Source: Verrucomicrobiota bacterium (lineage in GTDB: Bacteria; Verrucomicrobiota; Lentisphaeria; Oligosphaerales; JAFGRS01). Taken from it: DNA of 7,621 nt. The position numbers and the translations under genes are program-made. The stretch lies in contig JAGVUW010000552.1 in assembly GCA_019136035.1 (NCBI GenBank), positions 1 through 7,621 on the forward strand, given 5' to 3'. The notes below the pieces were generated by a model, which saw nothing but the letters and a program-made list of their open reading frames with translations, was not told the origin of the DNA and ran no database searches. Below, in pieces: positions 1 through 6,036 of this stretch (its first letter is position 1; each line of letters opens with the position of its first letter).

Positions 1-1400
1 CCGGAGAGCCCGTGGTTGAGCATGCTGACCAGCGGCCCGGCGTTGCCGCCGGTGTCGCCCGCCCAGGTGGCGGCGTACTGCTGGATGCCGGCATAGCCGC
101 CGGCGCTGCTGATCATGGCCCGGCGACCGGTGTGCGCCTCGAAACCCAGGGCCATCTGCTTGCCGAGCAGGAGCGGGTAGAGGTTATGCATCTCGGCGTC
201 GGTCATGCCGTTGCGCCAGAGGCGGTCGGGGTGGAAGAGCACCTGGTTGGCGCCGTCGAGTTTGAAGGCCGAAGCCCCGTCGTTTACGAAGCGCTTGAGG
301 TGCTCGAACCACGGCACGCCGGTGCGCGTGATGCGGTCGCTGTGGGTCGGCTGGAGGTGCGGGTCCTGCACCAGATCGCCCGGCGCGGCCCGAAGGTCGG
401 CCGCGTCGAGCGGCTTCCACTCGTGACCGAGGAGGCGTTCCTCGTGCTCGCTGAGGTCGTAATCGCAGCACAGCCAGAGGCTGAGCTTGAAGCCCATGTT
501 GGCCAAGCCCGCGCAGAAGGTGCTGTGCTTCGATTGTGCCAGCCAGGTGGGGATGTGGAAGCGCTCCTGGCTCCAGTCCTTGTCGACGCTGTAATCATAG
601 CGGCGCTCCATCCAGCCGGGCTCCAGGCCGATGGTGTCGCAGGGGATGCCATGGCGGCGGAACTCGTAGGCCTCATAGAGGACATCACGGGCGCGCACAC
701 CGCGTTCATCGCAGACGAAGGTGAGGCCGTACCCCGAGAGCGGCAGGAGCCGCGGCCGGCCGGTCAGGGCGGTGTAGTGGTCCAGGAGTTCGGGGAGGCT
801 CTCGCCGGCGATCAGGACGAGGTCCAGGCCGCCGCGTTCGGCGCTGAACACAAGGCGATCGGGGTCGGCTGCTCCGGCGTCGAAGCGGTGGAACCAGGTC
901 GTGTTGACGAAGGCCCCCCAGCCGCCGGTGCTCATGAAGAACGGGATCGGCGCGTAGCTGGCGACATTGCGCACCGCCATGCGGCCGGCCGAGCCGCGGC
1001 GCTGGATGCGCTCGCGGTCCGCATCCCCGCCGCCGTAGAGCCGTTCGCCAGGGCGCAGGGTGAGGGCGACATGGAAGCCGTCCTGCCAGCGCGAGCGCGG
1101 CGGCTCTGCCGTCGACACCAGTTCGCGGCCGGCGGCCGTGCACAGCCTCAGCCGGCCGTCATCACGGCGCACCCGCAGCACGGCCGCCGTCGTGCGGAAC
1201 TCGACCTCGCCGCGGCGGCGCCGTACGGATGCTTCCACCGGCGGCCAGTCGCGCCGCAGGATGCCATAGCGCTCCAGGGCGCCTTCGCGCACCGCACCAT
1301 CGGCATCGAGTCGGACGCGAAAGAGGTGCGGCGACAGGACGTCGACCCGCAGCAGCGACCCGTCGGCCAGGGTCAGTTCGTGGTGGACTGTCTCCAGCAT
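1..1400 (-). CDS. Glycoside hydrolase family 31 protein (alpha-glucosidase/alpha-xylosidase type), partial, C-terminus off the window
   Basis: Retaining alpha-glycosidase of the GH31 type, predicted to cleave terminal alpha-linked sugars from oligosaccharides. The frame is open from the ATG at 1400 to the window edge, giving 466 residues. The start has a strong ribosome site, GGGAGG, five bases upstream. Residues about 1-150 look like the GH31 N-terminal beta-sandwich (RVRLDADG, then RPGERLYGGGDAD). The stretch IPFFMSTGGWGAFVN follows, then the barrel entry (YTALTGRPRLLPLSGYG) and the substrate-site segment GIPCDTIGLEPGWMERRYDY. The likely nucleophile is D382 in FKLDGANQ, and the likely acid/base is D449 in WAGDTGG. 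There is no signal peptide, so it is probably cytoplasmic. It is the last visible gene of the minus-strand group, 153 bases after the amidohydrolase. The Gln at 386 sits where many GH31 enzymes carry Glu (DMNE/DFGE). Family assignment is confident; substrate specificity is not, and alpha-galactosidase or alpha-xylosidase activity remains possible. Confidence 0.88.
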   Translation of the reverse strand, partial: MLETVHHELTLADGSLLRVDVLSPHLFRVRLDADGAVREGALERYGILRRDWPPVEASVRRRRGEVEFRTTAAVLRVRRDDGRLRLCTAAGRELVSTAEPPRSRWQDGFHVALTLRPGERLYGGGDADRERIQRRGSAGRMAVRNVASYAPIPFFMSTGGWGAFVNTTWFHRFDAGAADPDRLVFSAERGGLDLVLIAGESLPELLDHYTALTGRPRLLPLSGYGLTFVCDERGVRARDVLYEAYEFRRHGIPCDTIGLEPGWMERRYDYSVDKDWSQERFHIPTWLAQSKHSTFCAGLANMGFKLSLWLCCDYDLSEHEERLLGHEWKPLDAADLRAAPGDLVQDPHLQPTHSDRITRTGVPWFEHLKRFVNDGASAFKLDGANQVLFHPDRLWRNGMTDAEMHNLYPLLLGKQMALGFEAHTGRRAMISSAGGYAGIQQYAATWAGDTGGNAGPLVSMLNHGLS

Positions 1401-1484
1401 ACCTGCCTCCCTTCACCGGCCCACGGCGACAACCCCGCACGGGCCGTCCCACCTCACGCCAGGTCTCGAGGCGATCCACCGCGG

Positions 1485-1552
1485 CGCCGCCGGCATGGCG
1501 GCGTCGGCAGGCCGCACCGCTGTGCGGCGCGTGACCCGGCCAGGCCTGGCCG
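1485..1552 (-). promoter_or_regulatory. Three GC-rich hairpins in the gap between the amidohydrolase and GH31 genes
   Basis: The 153-base gap holds three perfect inverted repeats: CGCCGCC/GGCGGCG with a 5-base loop (1485-1503), GCCGCAC/GTGCGGC with a 4-base loop (1511-1528), and a 16-base palindrome CGGCCAGGCCTGGCCG (1537-1552). The palindrome begins one base beyond the amidohydrolase stop. No T-run follows any of them on the minus strand, so they do not form a classical intrinsic terminator. They could reduce read-through, mark an mRNA processing or stability point, or bind a regulator. I see no ORF and no clear promoter in the rest of the gap. In GC-rich DNA, short GC stems also arise by chance. 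Confidence 0.45.
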
Positions 1553-1553
1553 C

Positions 1554-2483
1554 TCAGAGACGGTAGAGCTCACGGGCGTTGCCGCAGCCGATGCGCTCGA
1601 TGCTCTCCTCGGAGGCGCCGGCGGCGCGCAGAAAGCCGACCATCGAACCCACGCAGGGCGGGAAGGGATTCTCGCCGCTGCGCACGTCGAACATGGTGCC
1701 GTAGGGCTGGAACGGCGGCCCGACTCGAGTCACCCAGTCGGTGCCGGCCAGGATGCGGTTGTGGGGAATCTCGCGCAGGGTCCGCGCCAGGGCCCGGCAC
1801 TGGAAGTCGCGGATCTCGATCCAGAAATTCTCCGGGCAGGCCCCGAACGAGCCCTGCAGGACATCCAGGTACATATCCGCCCACGGGATGTAGTCCGGCG
1901 TCGGGCCGCAGCCGATGGCGTGCGCCAGGACGTAGGAAGCCTCCGGGACACGCTGGGCCACGCCGAGGAGGTCGGCGATGTGGAAGATGCCGTCCCCCGA
2001 GGTCTCCTCGCGGTAACGCCCGCCCTGAAGGCGCGGCCAGCAGTACGTCCCCAGGTGCACCTGCACCGGCACGCGATGCGCCACGGCATGGCGAACCACG
2101 CGCTCGCCGGCGTCGCTGTCCATGCGGTAGTTCATCATGTACTGCAGCATCTCGCCGAGCTGGACAAAGCCCCACTCGCCGAAGCAGCGATCCATGATGC
2201 GCAGAGACGCATCGAGGAAGTTCGGGTTGATCGTACAACTGCCGTAGAGCCGCCCCGGCGCCCGGCTGACAAGGTCATGGACGAAGCGGTTGGCGACCTC
2301 CATGCCCTCGGGGCTCTCGATGACCTGGCGGGTGTACCAGCCGTCGCAACTGACCACGAAACGCAGATCAGCGTCGCAGCCGTCCAGGACCGCCAGGAGG
2401 TCGTCAAGAAAGCGCTCGCGACGCCGGCCGTCGGGGCCGATGTCCGAGACGTGGATATGGGTGTCGATCCAACAGCGCCGCAT
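1554..2483 (-). CDS. Amidohydrolase-2 family metal-dependent hydrolase
   Basis: A 309-residue TIM-barrel hydrolase of the Amidohydro_2 type, the superfamily that hydrolyses or decarboxylates small carbonyl compounds, including sugar lactones and aromatic acids. Metal-binding positions expected for the fold are visible: H9 and H11 in IDTHIH on strand 1, H143 in VQVHLG, H188 in VLAHAIG, and the barrel-end aspartate D249 in AGTDWV. The protein ends with the typical helix GNARELYRL. Length is normal for the family. The ATG at 2483 is chosen because GGGGAGG lies eight bases upstream and the metal-binding strand follows directly. An out-of-frame ATG at 2491 is ignored. It lies 43 bases after the aldo/keto reductase, consistent with one transcript. 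There is no signal peptide, so it is probably cytoplasmic. The segment 191-225 (Cys, Pro and aromatic rich, with PDYIPWADMYLDV) may shape the substrate site. The substrate cannot be assigned; processing of a sugar-derived lactone or acid would suit the neighbours but is inference. Confidence 0.88.
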   Translation of the reverse strand: MRRCWIDTHIHVSDIGPDGRRRERFLDDLLAVLDGCDADLRFVVSCDGWYTRQVIESPEGMEVANRFVHDLVSRAPGRLYGSCTINPNFLDASLRIMDRCFGEWGFVQLGEMLQYMMNYRMDSDAGERVVRHAVAHRVPVQVHLGTYCWPRLQGGRYREETSGDGIFHIADLLGVAQRVPEASYVLAHAIGCGPTPDYIPWADMYLDVLQGSFGACPENFWIEIRDFQCRALARTLREIPHNRILAGTDWVTRVGPPFQPYGTMFDVRSGENPFPPCVGSMVGFLRAAGASEESIERIGCGNARELYRL

Positions 2484-2526
2484 CGCGTCATGCCTCCCCG
2501 AGGACTCTCACCGCAGCAGGCCGAAC

Positions 2527-3501
2527 TCAGCGGGTCTTGCCCGTGGCGTCCTTGACCCGCGGCAGGCTCGGCGCCGCCAGGATCCGGCGGATCTCGAAGT
2601 AGTCCTCGCGGTCGAGGGTCCGCCCCATCACGCCGGCCGCCTCGCGGATCTGCGCCGCGGTCTTGATGCCCACCACCGCCACCTGGATCGCCGGGTGCAT
2701 CAGGGTCGCGGTCAGGACGAGCTGGTAGATGGACATGCCGTAGCGCTCGGCGATCGGCTTCAGGTCATGGACCGCCCCGCACAGCGCCCGGAAGCGCTCG
2801 CCCTGGAAGTCGGGGTGGTGCTGGCGGAAGTCGGTGAAGGTCTCGCTGCCGGTGTACTTGCCGGTCAGGAGGCCCTTATGCAGGGGCGAGTAGACCATCA
2901 CGCCGACGTTCTCGGCCTCACAGTACGGCAGCAGGTCCTTCTCGATGCCGGCATCGACCAGGCTGTAGGGCGGCTGGCAGACCGCGTAGTCGCCGAGGTG
3001 CCGCAGCGCCCGGAAGTGCTCGACCGGGTGGTTGCTGACGCCGTAGTGCCGGATCTTGCCGCGCTGACGCAGCTCCTCGAGCACGCCGGTGATCTCGCGC
3101 ATCGGCGTCAGCACGTCGACCAGGTGCAGGAGGTAGATGTCGATGCAGTCGGTGCCCAGGCGCTTCAGCTCGATGTCGCAGCGCTGGCGCACATGCGCGG
3201 CCGAGAGATCCGGGTAGCGCGAGCTGTCCGGGCGGAAGTGGTTGAAGACCTTGGTGCAGACTACCACCTGGTCACGCGGCACCTCGGCCAGGAACTCGCC
3301 GAGGACCGTCTCGCCGAGGCCGTCGCCGTAGGCGTCGGCGGTGTCGAAGAAGGTCACCCCCGCGTCAAAGGCGGCGTGCATCGCCTGCAGGACCTCCTGG
3401 CGCGGCTGGTCGCCCCAGAAGCGCGGACTGAGCTGCCAGGTGCCGAAGCAGACCGGACTCACCTTCAGGCCGGTCGAGCCAAAAACGACGGTGTGCGCCA
3501 T
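2527..3501 (-). CDS. Aldo/keto reductase family oxidoreductase
   Basis: A 324-residue NAD(P)H-dependent oxidoreductase of the aldo/keto reductase superfamily, which interconverts aldehydes or ketones and alcohols, often on sugars. The catalytic tetrad is complete: D53 and Y58 in FFDTADAYGDG, K84 in VVCTKVF, and H126 in IDIYLLHLVD. The family hallmark GKIRHYGVSNHP is at about 148-159. The barrel segment VYSPLHKGLLTGKY (203-216) and the C-terminal cofactor-binding region VVGIKTAAQIREAA (276-289) are also present. The ATG at 3501 is preferred because AGGAGG lies ten bases upstream and the protein begins with the normal first strand, VVFGSTGLKVSPVCFGTW. An earlier in-frame ATG at 3645 would add 48 residues with no family resemblance and would span the promoter region. 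It is the first gene of the minus-strand group, with a candidate promoter just upstream. Cytoplasmic. It is likely to act on a sugar or sugar acid given its neighbours, but specificity cannot be read from the sequence. Confidence 0.92.
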   Translation of the reverse strand: MAHTVVFGSTGLKVSPVCFGTWQLSPRFWGDQPRQEVLQAMHAAFDAGVTFFDTADAYGDGLGETVLGEFLAEVPRDQVVVCTKVFNHFRPDSSRYPDLSAAHVRQRCDIELKRLGTDCIDIYLLHLVDVLTPMREITGVLEELRQRGKIRHYGVSNHPVEHFRALRHLGDYAVCQPPYSLVDAGIEKDLLPYCEAENVGVMVYSPLHKGLLTGKYTGSETFTDFRQHHPDFQGERFRALCGAVHDLKPIAERYGMSIYQLVLTATLMHPAIQVAVVGIKTAAQIREAAGVMGRTLDREDYFEIRRILAAPSLPRVKDATGKTR

Positions 3502-3552
3502 GATCGTCGAGCCTCCTGGGAAGAGCCCACACCTGCAGGCCAACCCGTGCCG

Positions 3553-3561
3553 ACTATAGCA
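3553..3561 (-). promoter_or_regulatory. Candidate extended -10 promoter for the aldo/keto reductase gene group
   Basis: On the minus strand the sequence reads TGCTATAGT, an extended -10 element (TGn followed by TATAGT, one mismatch from TATAAT). No good -35 hexamer sits 16-18 bases upstream, which extended -10 promoters tolerate. Transcription would begin near 3546, leaving a leader of about 45 bases with AGGAGG before the ATG at 3501. A short inverted repeat GTGC-N8-GCAC (3547-3562) overlaps it. Confidence 0.45.
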
Positions 3562-3582
3562 CCCTTCCCCGCGCTTCGCACC

Positions 3583-3594
3583 GACAGGAATGTC
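3583..3594. promoter_or_regulatory. Possible shared operator: GACA-N4-TGTC inverted repeat between the divergent promoters
   Basis: GACAGGAATGTC is a short inverted repeat lying between the two candidate promoters. Its centre would be near -51 relative to the plus-strand start and near -42 relative to the minus-strand start, which are activator-like positions for both. A further GACA occurs at 3615-3618. The arms are only four bases, so chance occurrence is quite possible. Confidence 0.2.
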
Positions 3595-3604
3595 ATGCAC
3601 CCCC

Positions 3605-3633
3605 TTGCAACGCCGACACAACTGCCCTACAAT
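3605..3633 (+). promoter_or_regulatory. Candidate sigma70-type promoter for the DUF4838 gene
   Basis: TTGCAA (3605-3610) and TACAAT (3628-3633) are separated by exactly 17 bases, the optimal housekeeping-sigma spacing, and stand out against the GC-rich background. Transcription would begin near 3640. The leader of about 29 bases carries AGGGGAG (3657-3663) five bases before the ATG at 3669. Confidence 0.6.
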
Positions 3634-3668
3634 GAACCATTCCACGCCGGCCAGCCAGGGGAGCGATC

Positions 3669-5780
3669 ATGACACACCAACGCCCGCGGTTCAGCCGCCT
3701 GCTGCTGACCGTTGCCAGCCTGCTCCTCGGGTCGCTCGTCTCGCCGGCCGCCCCCGCCGACCTGACCGTCTTCGCCGGCGGCCGTGCCGGAATCTCCCTC
3801 GACCTCGACTTCGAGGCGTTCGACGGCAAACCGGGGGAACTCGAGGAGAAGACGCTGGCGGACTTCCGCCGCTGCTTCCGTGTCATCACCGGCCATGACC
3901 TGCCGACTGCCGCCGCCGGCCTGGTTCCCCTCCGCGCCAGGCGTGGACCCGCCGATCCGGATGCACCCCGTCCCTTCGGCCTCGACGCCGGCGACTGCGC
4001 CATCGACGTCTCCGCCGACGCCATCGTGCTCACCGCACCGCGCACCCTCGGCATCGTCAACGGACTCTACGCCATCCTCGATGACTGGGGCTGCCGCTGG
4101 GTCCTGCCCGGCGAGTTGGGGGAAGTTATACCCACCGCCGACACTCTGACGCTTACAGCCGGCCGCCGTGTCATCCGCTCCGGGCTGGACAGCCGCGTCG
4201 ATTCGGACTGGCGGCAAGGCGACGATTACCCCGACTGGCTCCGCCGCAACCGCCGCGCCCGCCAGACCTGGATCACCGCCCAGCATTACTGGCTCAACGC
4301 CATTCCGCCTGCAACCTACTTCGAGGAGCACCCCGAGTACTTCGCCCTGATCGGCGGTAAGCGCGTCCCCTCGCAGCTCTGCACCTCCAACCCCGAGGTG
4401 CGCGAGCTGATGGTCCGCAAGGCCCGCGAGTTCTTTGCCAGCCACCCGACCGCGGACAGCTTCCCCATGGACCCTGCCGACAACTTCGATCACTGCCAGT
4501 GCGAGGCCTGTACCCGGCTTGACACCCCCGGCGAGCTTTGCGGCGGCTACCCCTGCGTCAGCAACCGCGTCGCCGCCTTTGCCAACGACGTCGCCGAGCG
4601 TCTCGCCGCCGACTACCCCGACAAGCTGGTCGGCTTCTACGCCTACGCCAACAAGAAGAATCCCCCCACCATTCCGCTTAACGACCACGTCGTCATCGGC
4701 TACACCCGCGATTCGTCCTCGCTACTGCACCTCACCCCCCACGACGCCGTCTCGTCCTCGGTCGCCTACTGGGACGACCTCGAACGCTGGCAGGCCGTCT
4801 GCCCGCGCATCTACGCCTACGAGTACGACCCCATCAGTTGGATCGGCGGCCTCCCCTGCCCGATCTATCTCGAACGCGCCAAGGCCCTCCAGCGGCAGGC
4901 GGCCATGGGCCTCATGGGCGCCATCGACGACATGGGGCCCCGCGCCGACGCCACCCTCTTCGTCAATCGCTACCTCGGCGCCCGCTTCGAGGCCACCCCC
5001 CAGCTCGCCCCGGAACGCGAGCTGGCCGCCATGTGCAACGCCTTCTTCGGCCCCGTCGGCGACCACCTCAACCACTACTACCTGACCCTCGCCACCTCCA
5101 CCGACACCCCGATCGACATACGGTTCGGCATCGCCGGCTATGAGCGCATCTTCACCCCCGAACAGATCGCCACCGCCCGTGCCCACCTGCAGCGCGCCCT
5201 GGACGACCCACGCCTTGCCGCGCTCCCCCTGATCCGCCGTCGTGTCCACATGGTCGACCTCGCGCAGACCTACCTGGAACGCTTCCTCACCTTCAACTGG
5301 AACCTCGACAAGCCCGATTATGACCGCTCTCAACAGGACGCCCGCCGCATCGACGAGGCGATCGACGCCCTGGCCGCCGCCGGCCCCCACTACATCGATG
5401 CCCAGGACGCCAAGCGCCGCACCACCACCTCCGTCATGAAGGGCCTGGCCCGACACTTCCCCGACACCATGCGCTTCTTCCGCTCCTGGGACCTCGTCGG
5501 TCCCTTCGACAACCAGCAGCGCGACGGCATGGTCGTGGCCGCCCCGCTCACCCGGCCCCGCTCACCCGTACCGGCGGCGCCTACCGCCTCGCCGACGCAC
5601 CCGTCGCCGCCACCGCCTACACCTCCCCCGAAGGCTTCGTCGACTTCGATCTCGCCTTCGCCGACCGGGACACCGCCGGGCGCCCCTTCTATGCCTACGC
5701 CGCCACCGCCGTCACCGTGCCGGAGGCCCGTTCCGCCCAGCTCAGAACCTCCAGCTTCCATCCCTACAAACTCTGGCTGA
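3669..5780 (+). CDS. Secreted DUF4838 protein with alpha-glucuronidase-like N-terminal domain; frameshifted after residue about 629
   Basis: Exported protein of the DUF4838 family, found in polysaccharide-degrading bacteria and suspected to act on glycans; no reaction is established for it. A signal peptide is visible (RRLLL-type charged start, hydrophobic 11-24, likely cut after APA at about 30). Residues about 105-160 (GIVNGLYAILDDWGCRWVLPG) resemble the small domain that precedes GH67 and GH20 barrels. The DUF4838 core follows, with HPEYFALIGGKRVPSQLCTSNP (221-242), the Asp- and Cys-rich MDPADNFDHCQCEACTRLD (267-285) and YAYEYDPISWIGG (382-394). A helical region then leads to the start of another domain at 606 (SWDLVGPFDN). 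From residue 630 the frame is wrong: a 14-base tandem duplication at 5541-5568 produces a Pro/Ser/Thr-rich nonsense tail to 703. The intact product would be 766 residues ending at 5983. Alanine codons are overwhelmingly GCC, unlike the flanking genes. The ribosome site AGGGGAG supports the start. The family call is firm; functionality as sequenced is doubtful. Confidence 0.85.
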   Translation: MTHQRPRFSRLLLTVASLLLGSLVSPAAPADLTVFAGGRAGISLDLDFEAFDGKPGELEEKTLADFRRCFRVITGHDLPTAAAGLVPLRARRGPADPDAPRPFGLDAGDCAIDVSADAIVLTAPRTLGIVNGLYAILDDWGCRWVLPGELGEVIPTADTLTLTAGRRVIRSGLDSRVDSDWRQGDDYPDWLRRNRRARQTWITAQHYWLNAIPPATYFEEHPEYFALIGGKRVPSQLCTSNPEVRELMVRKAREFFASHPTADSFPMDPADNFDHCQCEACTRLDTPGELCGGYPCVSNRVAAFANDVAERLAADYPDKLVGFYAYANKKNPPTIPLNDHVVIGYTRDSSSLLHLTPHDAVSSSVAYWDDLERWQAVCPRIYAYEYDPISWIGGLPCPIYLERAKALQRQAAMGLMGAIDDMGPRADATLFVNRYLGARFEATPQLAPERELAAMCNAFFGPVGDHLNHYYLTLATSTDTPIDIRFGIAGYERIFTPEQIATARAHLQRALDDPRLAALPLIRRRVHMVDLAQTYLERFLTFNWNLDKPDYDRSQQDARRIDEAIDALAAAGPHYIDAQDAKRRTTTSVMKGLARHFPDTMRFFRSWDLVGPFDNQQRDGMVVAAPLTRPRSPVPAAPTASPTHPSPPPPTPPPKASSTSISPSPTGTPPGAPSMPTPPPPSPCRRPVPPSSEPPASIPTNSG
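5541..5568 (+). repeat. Perfect 14-base tandem duplication causing a frameshift
   Basis: GCCCCGCTCACCCG occurs twice in immediate succession (5541-5554 and 5555-5568) with no mismatch. Because 14 is not a multiple of three, the second copy moves the DUF4838 gene out of frame. Deleting either copy gives an uninterrupted reading from VVAAPLTR into TGGAYRLADAP and on to the stop at 5981-5983. No canonical slippery heptamer suited to programmed -1 frameshifting is present here. Confidence 0.95.
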
Positions 5781-5983
5781 ACGGCACGCTCGTCTACCAA
5801 CGCGTACACATGGACGCCGACTGCCCCGACAAGGTCAAAACTCCGATTAACCTGACCGCCGGCGACAACCAGATCGTCGTCATGGTCGCCCGCAACGGCG
5901 CCCACACCGCCGCCCACTGGGGCTTCTGGCTGAGAGTCGCCAATGCCGATGGAAGTCTTCTGGAACCGCATGCACCGCCATGA
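5569..5983 (+). pseudogene. Displaced C-terminal part of the DUF4838 protein (separated by the frameshift)
   Basis: About 137 codons in the third plus-strand frame continue the DUF4838 protein once one copy of the 14-base repeat is removed. The translation reads as a genuine beta-rich domain: GFVDFDLAFADRD, ATAVTVPEARSAQLRTSS, HPYKLWLNGTLVYQRVHMD, INLTAGDNQIVVMVARNG and HWGFWLRVANADG. The pattern LWLNGTLVY followed by a strand ending VVMVARNG is typical of galactose-binding-like jelly-roll modules, probably a carbohydrate-binding or accessory domain. Codon use (GCC, ACC and GTC dominant) matches the upstream part, supporting a single original gene. An internal ATG at 5821-5823 region or at 5717 is not a convincing independent start: neither has a clear ribosome site, and both would begin inside the domain. 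It is therefore a stranded fragment, translated only if the frame is restored. Confidence 0.85.
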
Positions 5984-6036
5984 CGCAGGAAGCCCCGTGG
6001 TGTCCCGGACGCACTCTTACGGTCAGGATTCCCATC

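Noticed and set aside
1537..1552. Palindrome as an intrinsic terminator
   Set aside because: No U-tract follows the stem in the minus-strand transcript, and the next gene in the same direction begins 153 bases on.
12..2555. A very long (847-codon) plus-strand open frame
   Set aside because: It runs antisense across the GH31 and amidohydrolase genes and the gap between them. Its translation is Ala/Gly/Val/Arg-rich with no recognisable motif, whereas both minus-strand genes show family motifs and good ribosome sites. It results from GC-rich codon bias.
3502..3645. Earlier start at 3645 for the aldo/keto reductase
   Set aside because: The extra 48 residues are unlike the family and cover both candidate promoters. 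The ATG at 3501 has AGGAGG at a good distance and begins the first barrel strand.
3627..4688. 353-codon minus-strand open frame
   Set aside because: It is antisense to the DUF4838 gene and crosses its promoter; Gly/Val/Ala-rich translation without motifs.
5541..5570. Programmed -1 ribosomal frameshift
   Set aside because: There is no X-XXY-YYZ slippery heptamer in the correct phase, and the exact tandem repeat explains the shift more simply.
5569..5780. Pro/Ser/Thr-rich tail as a genuine linker or wall-anchoring region
   Set aside because: The same bases read in the other frame give a structured domain continuous with the upstream protein, and the switch coincides exactly with a 14-base tandem duplication. 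The low complexity is what out-of-frame GCC/ACC codons produce.
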